DNA of 59,221 bases, from the NCBI GenBank assembly GCA_900540365.1, contig UQFN01000010.1:1-59221 (forward strand). The letters run 5' to 3'. Below, piece by piece: positions 43,075-52,738 of this stretch. The position numbers and the translations under genes were made by a program. This DNA is from an uncultured Mollicutes bacterium (GTDB taxonomy: Bacteria > Bacillota_I > Bacilli_A > RFN20 > CAG-826). Position 1 is the first letter of the stretch. Every line of letters begins with the position of its first letter. Under the pieces are notes generated by a model. That model did not search any database and was not told where the DNA came from. It saw nothing but the letters and a program-made list of their open reading frames with translations.

Positions 43075-45519
43075 ATGAAAAAATTCAAACGATTTTTATC
43101 TAGCGTGTGCATAATTTCATGTCTAGGTATTGGAGGAGTTATTACTTCTTGTGGTGAAACTCCTGTCGTTCAAAATGAAATTACTTCGATTTCGATTGCT
43201 AATAAAAGCGAATTATCAAGTAAATGGGTAGTTGGTGAAGCTAATAGAACAATCTCTTTAACAATTAATCCTACTTCAATTGATGCAAATGATGCTTTAA
43301 AAGATAATAAAATTAGCATTACTTCAAGTGATTCAAGTGTAGTTAAAGTTGAAGGTTTAGTTTTAAGTGCTTTAAAAGAAGGTGAAGCTACAATTAGTGT
43401 AACTTGTGGAGATTTAAGCGACTCTGTTAAAATAACTGTTTCACCTGTTCCTGAATTAGAAATTACAAGTGTTGCAATTACTAATAAAGAAGATTTAAAA
43501 GCTAAATGGACACTTGGAGATGAAGCAAGAACTTTAGAAGTTGATTTTGAAACAATTAATGGAACAATTTCTCTTGAAGATGCTTTAGCTCAAAAATTAA
43601 TTACAATTACTTCAAGCGATAGCGAAGTTATTAGTGTAAATAACTTAACTTTAACTGCTTTAAAAGTAGGAAATGCAACAATTACAGTTAGTGCTGGCGA
43701 ACATGTAGATTCGGTTGAATTAGAAGTCTTATCAGTTCCTGAATTAGAAATTACTAGCGTAACTATTAATAATAAAGATGAATTAACTGCTAAATGGATT
43801 GAAGGAGAAGCTGACCGTACATTAGATATTAATTTAACAACAATTAATGGAACAATTACTGTTGAACAAGCATTGGCCGCAAATAAATTAACAATTACTT
43901 CAAGTGATAGTGAAGTAGTTAGCGTTAGCAGTTTAACTTTAAAAGCTTTAAAACATGGAGTTGCCACAATTAGTGTAAGTGCTGGAAGTATTAAAGATGA
44001 AGTTACTATCACTGTTGATGAAAGAGTATATCAAGTTCCATCTCTTGAAATAGCAAGTTATCAAAACGAAGTTTTAACTGATGTTCAAGTTACTTTACCT
44101 GAAGCAACTAGTATGGCTGATGGAGTAGATATTAGTGATAATGTAGAAATTTCAACCACAAGTCAAGATGTCACGTTAAATGATAATGTAGCAATATTTA
44201 ATAAAGAAGGAAATTATGAATTTACTTATAAAGTAGTAAATCCAAATGATGAAACTAAATTTGCTACTAAAAATATTACTTATACAGTTTATAAAAATTG
44301 GATAACTGAATATGGTTTAACAGACAGTGCAACTTATGAAAATGCATTAAGTAACAATCCTTCTATTGTAAGTAAAAATACTGGAACAGGTGTTGTTGCT
44401 TTAAATGTCGAAGCTTCAAGATATTATTATGTTGAAACTACTGTTAATGCTTTCCAAGGTGATGCTTATTGGTTAATCGGATTTACTCATTTAGTTGGAA
44501 ATCCAGGTGAAAATCAAAGATGGGTTGAAACTGCGATTGTTTTAAATGATTCAGGCGCAGCAACAACATTTAGAGTTAATGAACGTTATGCTTGGGATAA
44601 AATAACAACAGTTGCTGGAGTAGAAAATTTAGTTGATACAAGAAAAGTATTTAATGATTTTGATGTAACTAATTTTAAACTTGGAATGGCAAGAAATGGA
44701 GATCAATTATATTTATTCTTAAATGATAATTATGTTGGTTCATATTTTAGTAATGATTTAGATTGCGAAACTTTACCTGGAATCTTTACAACTGCTGATG
44801 GTGTAGCAACTGAAATGAGCGAAAAAGGCGTTACATTTACTAATTTTAAAGCTAGTGAAGGCGAAACTGCTGTTAATGGAAAATTAAATGAATTATTAGG
44901 TGAAGGACATAATAAGATTTATCAAAGTTATGTTCCAGCCACTTGGGCAACTGATAGTCCAGAAAAATATGATGTTTCTTATTCAAGTGAAAACGGCGTT
45001 AATATTAACTTTAATACAATAGACGCTGATAAAAACGCAAATATAATTAGTAATTACATTTACTTTAATTCTCCATTTAAAGTTAGCTTTGATTATAAAG
45101 TAGAAGAATATGGAGAAGATGGAGCTATGTTCTTAGAAGTTAGAAATATGATTGAAATCTGGCAAGATAATCCAATTGCAGCTATTGGTGCACATTATCA
45201 AAGACAAATGTATGTTGCTGATTACACTACGGATTATCCAGATGGTCAGTGGTGGGGATATTATGAAGGATTTGATTTTAATAATGAAAATGCCGATGAT
45301 TCTTTAGGTGCTAGATATACGTTAGAATGCGTATATGATGAAGCTATTGGATATTATTTCAATATGAGTATTCAATCATTAGCTGATCCAAGTAAAGTTT
45401 TAACTAAAGAAGTAATTACTGGTAATGCATTTTTTGATGGAACAACATTTATCCTTCAATGGAATAATATTAATGTTAAAGGAACTTATTCAAATATAAC
45501 TTACGAATTAATTAAATAA
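43075..45519 (+). CDS. lipoprotein with three BIG2-like repeats and two lectin-like domains
   Basis: 814 aa. Lipobox region GVITSCGE (Cys about 25). Three repeats of about 97 residues follow at about 38-320, each with EITSxxIxNKxEL.xKW, an E-A-x-RTL segment, (K/T)ITSSDSxV and an ALKxGxATIxVxxG end (BIG2/bacterial Ig type). A linker is followed by two jelly-roll-like domains (about 420-600 and 615-812) rich in Trp/Tyr (YYYVETTVNAFQGDAYWLIG; DGQWWGYYEGFDF). Probably a surface glycan-binding protein feeding the ABC importer. First gene of the large operon. Confidence 0.65.
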   Translation: MKKFKRFLSSVCIISCLGIGGVITSCGETPVVQNEITSISIANKSELSSKWVVGEANRTISLTINPTSIDANDALKDNKISITSSDSSVVKVEGLVLSALKEGEATISVTCGDLSDSVKITVSPVPELEITSVAITNKEDLKAKWTLGDEARTLEVDFETINGTISLEDALAQKLITITSSDSEVISVNNLTLTALKVGNATITVSAGEHVDSVELEVLSVPELEITSVTINNKDELTAKWIEGEADRTLDINLTTINGTITVEQALAANKLTITSSDSEVVSVSSLTLKALKHGVATISVSAGSIKDEVTITVDERVYQVPSLEIASYQNEVLTDVQVTLPEATSMADGVDISDNVEISTTSQDVTLNDNVAIFNKEGNYEFTYKVVNPNDETKFATKNITYTVYKNWITEYGLTDSATYENALSNNPSIVSKNTGTGVVALNVEASRYYYVETTVNAFQGDAYWLIGFTHLVGNPGENQRWVETAIVLNDSGAATTFRVNERYAWDKITTVAGVENLVDTRKVFNDFDVTNFKLGMARNGDQLYLFLNDNYVGSYFSNDLDCETLPGIFTTADGVATEMSEKGVTFTNFKASEGETAVNGKLNELLGEGHNKIYQSYVPATWATDSPEKYDVSYSSENGVNINFNTIDADKNANIISNYIYFNSPFKVSFDYKVEEYGEDGAMFLEVRNMIEIWQDNPIAAIGAHYQRQMYVADYTTDYPDGQWWGYYEGFDFNNENADDSLGARYTLECVYDEAIGYYFNMSIQSLADPSKVLTKEVITGNAFFDGTTFILQWNNINVKGTYSNITYELIK

Positions 45520-45536
45520 TAAAAAGAGGATTAATT

Positions 45537-47387
45537 ATGAAAAGAAAGTTACTTGTTACTTGTTTACTTAGTTTACCTTTATTATTAACAGGATGTAATA
45601 ATAAAGGTGGAGATACTGTTACATTTACATATGATGTAAATTATGAAGGTGGAGAAAATAGAGTACAAACCTTAAAAAGAGGTGAAAAAGCTACTTACTG
45701 GGAAGCTAGGCGTAGTGAATATACCTTAGAAGGATGGTATACAAATAAGGATTTAAAAACTGAATTTGATTTTTCTACTCCAATTAATGAAGACACAACG
45801 ATTTATGCTAAACGGGAAGAAGAACAAGTTGAAGTACCAGTAACAGTAACTTTCGATTATAGTTATAACGATAAAGTTTTAACTTCACAAATTGAATATT
45901 ATAGTGGGCAAGTCCTTCCAGAGGACTTTGCCCCACAAGTTGAAAGACTTGGATTTGAAGTCGAAGGATGGTATCTTGAAAAAACTTATGATACTAAATT
46001 TAATTTTAATAGTGATATTTTAACTGAAGATATTACTTTATATGCAAAATATAATTCAATTTCTAATTTTACTTATAACGAAGATGGATCAATTAAGTTT
46101 GATAATGTAAGATTTAATTTTGCTATTAATGATATGGGCGGAATGGAAAGTACCATTCAAACATTAGTTAGAAACTTTAATATTGAATATAGAGATCAAA
46201 TTTTAGTTACAGTAGTAGATAACCAAATTACTGCTAATAGTGAAATTACAGCCAAAATTCAACAGGCTGAATTAACTAATCAAAGTAGTGACTTCCATAC
46301 AATGGAAGAAGTTTTAGAATTAGCAAACATTGAATTTGATGAAAGTGATTATTATTCTTTGCAAATTCAAGATTGTTATATGGATGGAAATTTACATACT
46401 TTACCAGTTGGTTCATGGGTTCCTCATATTGTTTATAATAAAAATGTAATGCAAACATATAATGGAAGTAATTCATTACCTTCAAATTATAATGAGTGGG
46501 TAGAACTTGCTAATAAAATTACAGAATCTAAAAGAGGAGATACCTCTTGGTATCATGCAATAACTGCTGATGCAGCTTGGAATTATACTGAAATTAGTGG
46601 AAATAACGCTTATATTCAAAATGATTCTCCTCATTATGAATTAGATGAATTAACTAATAAATATGTAAATAATTGGATAGATACAACTAACGGAGGAATG
46701 GAAAAAGCATTAAATGCTTTAAAAGCTCAATATACTTATTTTGGTGATAATGTAGATGGAATACAAATTGGAACTAGAAAAGGAGATTATGGAGCTACTG
46801 AAAACGGAGTTGTTATTAATATGCCAGGACTTACTGCTGTAGGAGAAGGCAATGCCTTAGTTGGCTTAGTAGGTAGATTTGATGCAAGAGATTATTATAA
46901 AACTGGAGCAGGAATTAGCGATGATAGTAAAATTAGTGAAAAATTAGGAATTTTACCTTTAAGTAATTTCTTTGCAATTGATGAAGATAATCCTAATGCT
47001 AATAAAATTTTTGTTAAAAATTTATCTTATGGTGTAACAGATAGTGGACCAGATGATTTATATAAAAAAGCTGCTGCAGCAGTATTTGGTGATTATTTAA
47101 CTAAACATTTAGGAGAAGTTGCTGGAGATATTTGGTTATATCCAGCTAGTAAAACTGCTCAAAATGATGAAAAATTCTTAAATAGTAATGCTTATAAATA
47201 TTATTTACAATATGCTGGAGATCCAAGTTTATTTTATACTCTTCCAGGTACAGCAAATGAATATAATATTTTTAATAAAACAATGGAAACTTTACTAGGT
47301 AGTTTATTTAATGAATTTAATTATGATGAAGATGTTTTTAAAGAAATATTAAATGCTGCTAGTAGTACAATTAATGCTTACTTATAA
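45537..47387 (+). CDS. sugar-binding lipoprotein with N-terminal InlB-type repeats
   Basis: 616 aa. Lipobox LLLTGC (Cys about 20). Two InlB B-repeat units follow (EYTLEGWYTNKDLKTEF about 60-76; GFEVEGWYLEKTYDTKF about 141-157), then a family-1 solute-binding protein from about 180 (NFAINDMGGMESTIQTLVRNF, hinge and KAAAAVFGDYLTKH near the end). Repeats joined to a binding protein are unusual. A second binding protein is encoded four kilobases on. Confidence 0.75.
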   Translation: MKRKLLVTCLLSLPLLLTGCNNKGGDTVTFTYDVNYEGGENRVQTLKRGEKATYWEARRSEYTLEGWYTNKDLKTEFDFSTPINEDTTIYAKREEEQVEVPVTVTFDYSYNDKVLTSQIEYYSGQVLPEDFAPQVERLGFEVEGWYLEKTYDTKFNFNSDILTEDITLYAKYNSISNFTYNEDGSIKFDNVRFNFAINDMGGMESTIQTLVRNFNIEYRDQILVTVVDNQITANSEITAKIQQAELTNQSSDFHTMEEVLELANIEFDESDYYSLQIQDCYMDGNLHTLPVGSWVPHIVYNKNVMQTYNGSNSLPSNYNEWVELANKITESKRGDTSWYHAITADAAWNYTEISGNNAYIQNDSPHYELDELTNKYVNNWIDTTNGGMEKALNALKAQYTYFGDNVDGIQIGTRKGDYGATENGVVINMPGLTAVGEGNALVGLVGRFDARDYYKTGAGISDDSKISEKLGILPLSNFFAIDEDNPNANKIFVKNLSYGVTDSGPDDLYKKAAAAVFGDYLTKHLGEVAGDIWLYPASKTAQNDEKFLNSNAYKYYLQYAGDPSLFYTLPGTANEYNIFNKTMETLLGSLFNEFNYDEDVFKEILNAASSTINAYL

Positions 47388-47398
47388 GGAAAAAGTTT

Positions 47399-49381
47399 AT
47401 GAAATATAAAAAGCTATTTGTTTCGACTATATTTTGCTTATCATTATTAAGTTTAGTTAGTTGTAATAACGAAGAAAATGATAACAATAATAAAGAAAAT
47501 ACATGGACACTTACTTCTCCTAATAAGGAAGTAAGTGTAAGTGTTAATTTAAATGATAATGGAGAAGTTCATTATAATGTAACTAAAAATAATGAAGTTG
47601 TTTTAAATGATTCTTTACTTGGATTTGAAACAGATGTAGCAACTTTAAATAAAGGTTTAAGTTTTATAAAAAGAAATGATGATCATCTTGAATTTAGTTA
47701 TCATGCAATTAGTGGTAAAGAAAGTGAAGTTTATAGTAATTCAAACGAAATGACTTTAACTTTTAGAGAACGGAATTATTATTTAGATGTAACTTTTAGA
47801 GCTTATGAAGATGGATATGCTTTTAGATATAAAATTTATAATGAAAAAAATAATGAAGAAGTAGTTATTATTGAAGATGAATCAACTGAATTTAATTTAC
47901 CCTCAAAAGTAGCTACATATAGTATGCCTTATGTATCTTCAACTAGTAATGGAGATACTTTTAGTTATGAAGATTTTTATGCTTATAAAAGAAGTGATAA
48001 ATTAAAAGATTTAAAATTATCAATGCCTATGTTATATAACGTTAAAGATGATATGTATAGTTTAATTAGCGAGGCAGATATTTATGGAAAAAATTATATA
48101 GGTTCATTTTTAGAAGACGTAAATGGCGAAGGTATTTTAAAAACAATTCCAGCTCCTGCAGGTGGGAAAGATACAACTTATGATGTAAATTTACCTTTTA
48201 CTTCACCTTGGAGAGTAGGAATTACTGGAACTTATAAAGAAATTATAGAATCTAATTTAATTGAAGAAGTTTACGGGGATGTAGATTATTATAAACCTGA
48301 TAACTTTAATGAATTATCAAAAGAAGAACAAGAAATTTATAATTATGAATGGGTAGATCCAGATGTTTCAGCTTGGAACTGGTTAGTTGAAACATCGATT
48401 GGTGGAAAAGGTCAAAATGATCTTGAATTGCAAAAACAATATGTCGATTTAGCTAGTGAAATGGGATGGGGTTGGACTGTTCTTGATGGAGGATGGGACA
48501 CCGCTTTAAGTGATACGACTAATATAAAAGAATTTGTTAAATATGCTAATTCTAAAGGTGTTAAAGTTATGGTTTGGTGCCATGCTTTAAATCAATTTGA
48601 TACTAAGGCTAAACGTATATCTAATTTAAATTTATATCAAGATATCGGAATTGAAGGTATTAAAATTGATTTCTTTGATGGTCAACAAAAAACAACTAAT
48701 GCTACTTTTCAAATGGAAGATCAACAAACTTTAGAACTTTATGAAGATATTTATAAATTATGTGCAGAAAGAAAAATGGTTGTAAATTGTCATGGTTCAA
48801 ATAAACCAACTGGCGAAAGAAGAATTTATCCTAATGTTATAAATCGTGAAGCAATTAGAGGTAATGAATTTATTACTGTTAATACTTCTCAAACTGTGAT
48901 GCTACCTTTTATTAGAGGTGTTGTTGGTCCAAGTGATTTTACACCTGTAAGTAAACCTTTAAGAAGCGGAATAACTATCGGCCATCAAATGGCTTTAGCT
49001 GTTCTTTTTGAAAGTGGTAGTCCATCCATGGCAGATTATGATTTTAATTATTTAGATCAACCTACTAGTGAATTTTATAAAGCTTTAAGTGCAAGCTGGG
49101 ATGAAACTAATTTTATTGACGGAGATATTTTAAGTCATTGTATAATTAGTAGACGTAAAGGTAATAATTATTTTGTAGGTGGAAATACAATCGATGAAAT
49201 GAATATAACTTTAAGTTTAGATTTTATTAAAGAAGGAACTTATGAAGCTTATATTTATACAGATACTGATGATGCTACAATTATTAATAAAGAAATTAAA
49301 AATGTTACAAATACTGATTCATTATCGCTTTTAATGAAAGATAATGGTGGGTTTGCTATATATTTAAAAAAATTAAGTTAG
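47399..49381 (+). CDS. glycoside hydrolase family 97 lipoprotein (alpha-galactosidase/glucosidase)
   Basis: 660 aa. Lipobox SLVSC (Cys about 22), so outside and membrane-bound. N-terminal GH97 domain (WTLTSPNKEVSVSVNL), TIM barrel with GWGWTVLDGGWD, VKVMVWCHALNQF, GIKIDFFDG (Asp about 423, position of the nucleophile in retaining GH97 as I remember it), NCHGSNKPTGERRIYPNV and REAIRGNE, then the C-terminal beta domain. It cleaves terminal alpha-linked Gal or Glc before import. Same operon as the binding proteins and permeases. Confidence 0.88.
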   Translation: MKYKKLFVSTIFCLSLLSLVSCNNEENDNNNKENTWTLTSPNKEVSVSVNLNDNGEVHYNVTKNNEVVLNDSLLGFETDVATLNKGLSFIKRNDDHLEFSYHAISGKESEVYSNSNEMTLTFRERNYYLDVTFRAYEDGYAFRYKIYNEKNNEEVVIIEDESTEFNLPSKVATYSMPYVSSTSNGDTFSYEDFYAYKRSDKLKDLKLSMPMLYNVKDDMYSLISEADIYGKNYIGSFLEDVNGEGILKTIPAPAGGKDTTYDVNLPFTSPWRVGITGTYKEIIESNLIEEVYGDVDYYKPDNFNELSKEEQEIYNYEWVDPDVSAWNWLVETSIGGKGQNDLELQKQYVDLASEMGWGWTVLDGGWDTALSDTTNIKEFVKYANSKGVKVMVWCHALNQFDTKAKRISNLNLYQDIGIEGIKIDFFDGQQKTTNATFQMEDQQTLELYEDIYKLCAERKMVVNCHGSNKPTGERRIYPNVINREAIRGNEFITVNTSQTVMLPFIRGVVGPSDFTPVSKPLRSGITIGHQMALAVLFESGSPSMADYDFNYLDQPTSEFYKALSASWDETNFIDGDILSHCIISRRKGNNYFVGGNTIDEMNITLSLDFIKEGTYEAYIYTDTDDATIINKEIKNVTNTDSLSLLMKDNGGFAIYLKKLS

Positions 49382-49393
49382 GAGATTAAAAAA

Positions 49394-50872
49394 ATGAAAA
49401 AAAGTATTTTATTTTTAACAGGAATTGCTATATGTTTATTAGTTTCTTGTAATGATAATCCTTATGAAGATGGCGGAGGAGGAAATAATCCTCCAATTGG
49501 CGAGATTAAAGATCCATGGTGGTCAACAACTGGTGAATTAACTTATGATGGTGATGAACTTGTTCTTGACGAAGTAGATTTACATATCACAACCGTAGTT
49601 AATGGTACTGATTATGCTAAATTTCAAGATATAGTAAGTGATTTTAATCGTGAATATTTAGGTAAAATTAATGTTACAACAGATTCAGTAAATCAAGTTG
49701 GATTTGAACAAAATGTTGCAAATAGAATAAATCAAAACACGAATGCACCAGACTTAATTATGTCCCATCAAAAAGGTCATAAAGGTTTTGTTAATTCAAA
49801 ATTAATTCAACCATTTAATGAAATATTTACTGAATTAAAAATGGAATTTAATTACGATGATTATGCAACAAACATTGCAAAATATGGTGATTTAGGTTAT
49901 GAAAATTATGTCTTTGATGTACCAATTGATGCTCAGAGCATGGTAGTTTATTATAATAAAACATTATTAAATAAATATAATACAGGGAAATTACCTACTT
50001 CAAGAAGTGAATTTTTTGAATTATGTAAAAGAGTTCAAACTGAAGAAAAGAAAACTGATTCAAAATTCCAAGCTGTCGCTCTTCAAACTGAAGAAGAATT
50101 TTATTCATGGTATTTATGGCCAACAGCTTTAGTTCAAAATGGAGCAACTTTTTATAATGAAGAAACTTATAAAGTTGAATGGACATCACCTGATAACTTA
50201 AATTCATTTAAAAATGCATTAAGTAGTATTAGAGAAATGTTTTATGGAGAAAATAAAATAAGTGAATATGGACAAAATTTAGAATCAACTAATAATTTAT
50301 TCTTTAATGATCAATGTTTATTTATATTTAGCTTACCTTGGAGCGCTGATGATATTTTTAGTGGATATAGTGCAGCTCATGAAAATAAAATGACTCCACA
50401 ACAAGTCCAAGATAATTATGTAGGTGCTTTTTCAACAAGTGGTTTATTTGCTTTAGATGAAGATAGTGAAGATGCAAATAAAATATATGGAGATAGTCAT
50501 GCTTTTGCTTTAAGTAAAACGGTTAGTGATATAAATGTAAAAGCCGCTGCGGCAATTTTTGTTAATTGGTTTAATACAAATGTTGATGTAGCAATTGATT
50601 GGGCAAGAGCAGGTCATATTAGTGCTAATAATTTAGTTAGTAATGAAACGACTTATAAAAATGATAGTTTTGTAAGTAATTATATTAATAATTTTTATCC
50701 TGATATCAATGAGTTTGTAACTCCTGGAAATACCCCATATTTTTCAACTACATTTGAAGATGGTATATATAAATTAGGTAATACTTTAATTAGAGAAGAA
50801 AGTTCTTCAAAAGATGCAACAACCATTGCTCAAGTTCAAAAAGATGTAAATGATACAATTTCATTATTATAA
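49394..50872 (+). CDS. ABC sugar transporter solute-binding lipoprotein
   Basis: 492 aa. Lipobox LLVSC (Cys about 19) followed by an acidic Gly-rich linker, then a family-1 carbohydrate-binding protein (LHITTVVNGTDYAKFQDIV, PDLIMSHQKGHK, MVVYYNKTLL, AAAIFVNWF). It lies directly before the two permeases, so this is the main receptor of the importer. AGGAG precedes the start. Confidence 0.88.
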   Translation: MKKSILFLTGIAICLLVSCNDNPYEDGGGGNNPPIGEIKDPWWSTTGELTYDGDELVLDEVDLHITTVVNGTDYAKFQDIVSDFNREYLGKINVTTDSVNQVGFEQNVANRINQNTNAPDLIMSHQKGHKGFVNSKLIQPFNEIFTELKMEFNYDDYATNIAKYGDLGYENYVFDVPIDAQSMVVYYNKTLLNKYNTGKLPTSRSEFFELCKRVQTEEKKTDSKFQAVALQTEEEFYSWYLWPTALVQNGATFYNEETYKVEWTSPDNLNSFKNALSSIREMFYGENKISEYGQNLESTNNLFFNDQCLFIFSLPWSADDIFSGYSAAHENKMTPQQVQDNYVGAFSTSGLFALDEDSEDANKIYGDSHAFALSKTVSDINVKAAAAIFVNWFNTNVDVAIDWARAGHISANNLVSNETTYKNDSFVSNYINNFYPDINEFVTPGNTPYFSTTFEDGIYKLGNTLIREESSSKDATTIAQVQKDVNDTISLL

Positions 50873-50875
50873 TTT

Positions 50876-51850
50876 ATGGAAGAAATAGTATTTAAAAGTA
50901 GAAAAAAAGCTGAAACAAAAGAGTTTTTTAAACGCTATGGTATGGCTTTAGCCTTTATTAGCCCTTTTTGTCTACTTTTTATTGTTTTTACTTTAATTCC
51001 TTTATTATATGGATTAGTAATTTCTTTATGTACGTATAATCCTTATGATCCAAGTTATACAAGCTTTGTTGGTTTAAGCAATTATTTTATGATTTTTGGA
51101 GATAATGTGCTTGCTAGAAATTTTTGGAGTGCACTTGGAACAACAATTGTCTTTGATATATTTGCTGTTCCTTGTTTAATTTTAATTCCTTTAGGATTAG
51201 CATATTTAATTAATTTAAAACCTCCTGGTTATAAAATATTTAGAGCAATCATTTATTTACCAAGTGTTGTTTCGATTACAATTGTTGGTGTTGTTTTTGG
51301 AGCGATATTTAGTGGAAGTGAACTTGGATTAATTAATGCTTGGTTTAGTAAAGATTCGCCAATTCCATTTTTAAGTGATAAAGTTTTAAGATGGATTGTT
51401 ATTTTATTAGCTTCTATTTGGTGGCAAAGCGGAACTAATTTTATTATATTTTCGGCTGCTTTAAGAGATGTACCAAAATCTTTATATGAAGCTTGTGAAA
51501 TGGATGGTGGAAATAGATTTAAAACATTTATTCATGTTACTTTACCAAATATTAAAGGTAGTTTAGGAATTTGTTTATTTAATACTTTAATAGGTTATTT
51601 AAATTTATATGGTCAACCAACAGTATTAAATAGTGCTGTTAATCGAGATAACATTGATACCCCAATGATTTTAATTCAAAAACGGTTAAATGATTTTGAA
51701 AAGTCAAAGTTAACTGGATTAATTTGTGCAACAGCAATCTTTTTTGGATTAATAGTAATGTTAGTTACTATAATTCAAAACGCCTTAATGAAAGAACGAA
51801 GAGGAAGAAATAAATATGAACATCAATATGAAGCTTTCCAAAATGAGTAA
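50876..51850 (+). CDS. sugar ABC transporter permease, MalF type
   Basis: 324 aa, six membrane segments, EAA loop EACEMDGGNRFKTFIHVTLP (about 204-223). One half of the channel. There is no strong Shine-Dalgarno; it starts 3 nt after the receptor gene. Its last 35 nt overlap the second permease. Confidence 0.92.
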   Translation: MEEIVFKSRKKAETKEFFKRYGMALAFISPFCLLFIVFTLIPLLYGLVISLCTYNPYDPSYTSFVGLSNYFMIFGDNVLARNFWSALGTTIVFDIFAVPCLILIPLGLAYLINLKPPGYKIFRAIIYLPSVVSITIVGVVFGAIFSGSELGLINAWFSKDSPIPFLSDKVLRWIVILLASIWWQSGTNFIIFSAALRDVPKSLYEACEMDGGNRFKTFIHVTLPNIKGSLGICLFNTLIGYLNLYGQPTVLNSAVNRDNIDTPMILIQKRLNDFEKSKLTGLICATAIFFGLIVMLVTIIQNALMKERRGRNKYEHQYEAFQNE

Positions 51851-52736
51851 GTCAGAAAGAACTAGATTAAAAGAAAAATCTATATCTTTTGTTATTTTAC
51901 TAATTGTTTGTGCAATTTGGGTTTTCCCTTTTATCTATATGGTTGGCATGTCTTTAAAAACTGATGTTGATATTGGAACAAATCCTACTTCAATCTTTCC
52001 AAGTTTAGGAAATTGGACATTAGAACATTATAGTGGGTTTTTATCGATGAAGGGAGATAGAATCGATGATTTACCAATATGGATGATAAATTCAACTGTA
52101 GTGACTTTATTAAATGTTTTATTTACTTTAATTGTTGATACATTTGCTGCTTATGCTTTTGTCTTTTTCAAATTTAAAGCTAGAAAAACAATTTTTACCT
52201 TACTTATTTTGTCAATGACAATACCTTCAGTTATCATGATGACACCACAATTTACAATGTATGCTAGTATTGGTCAACTAATTGATGGCTTAGCAAATAG
52301 TAGAGCTTATGTTATGATGTGGTTAATTTTACCTAGTGTAGCAAATGTTTTTAATTTATACTTAATGAAAAATTTCTTTGATTCGATTCCTAAAGAAATA
52401 ATTGAAAGCGCAAGAAGTGATGGAGCTAGTGATTTTAAAATTTTTAGATCAATTGTTTTACCTCTTGCTAAATCTACTTTAATGATAGTTGCATTATTTA
52501 GTTTTGTAGCTAGTTGGAACGATTTATTATGGCCTCAACTTATTCTTTCAGGGAGAGATTCAACTTTCCAAACAATAACAGTAGCCTTAACTGGATATGC
52601 TAGTGGAGATAGCTGGGAATATAAAGGTATAGCAATGGCAACAGCAGTCTTTGCTTTACTTCCTATATTAATTGTTTTTATCTTTACACAAAATAAAATG
52701 ATAGATGGTTTAGCAACAACAGGAGTTAAAAAGTAA
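51816..52736 (+). CDS. sugar ABC transporter permease, MalG type
   Basis: 306 aa, six membrane segments, EAA loop ESARSDGASDFKIFRSIVLP (about 196-215), MalG-like end (NKMIDGLATTGVKK). The ATG at 51816 follows GAGGAAG within the MalF-type gene, so the overlap is probably real; a later in-frame ATG would shorten it. Confidence 0.92.
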   Translation: MNINMKLSKMSKSERTRLKEKSISFVILLIVCAIWVFPFIYMVGMSLKTDVDIGTNPTSIFPSLGNWTLEHYSGFLSMKGDRIDDLPIWMINSTVVTLLNVLFTLIVDTFAAYAFVFFKFKARKTIFTLLILSMTIPSVIMMTPQFTMYASIGQLIDGLANSRAYVMMWLILPSVANVFNLYLMKNFFDSIPKEIIESARSDGASDFKIFRSIVLPLAKSTLMIVALFSFVASWNDLLWPQLILSGRDSTFQTITVALTGYASGDSWEYKGIAMATAVFALLPILIVFIFTQNKMIDGLATTGVKK

Positions 52737-52738
52737 TT

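Noticed and set aside
43190..44020. Three tandem repeats as a possible CRISPR or DNA satellite
   Set aside because: The repeat unit is about 290 nt, lies in frame in a lipoprotein and corresponds to Ig-like protein domains; no short direct repeats with spacers exist anywhere in the window.
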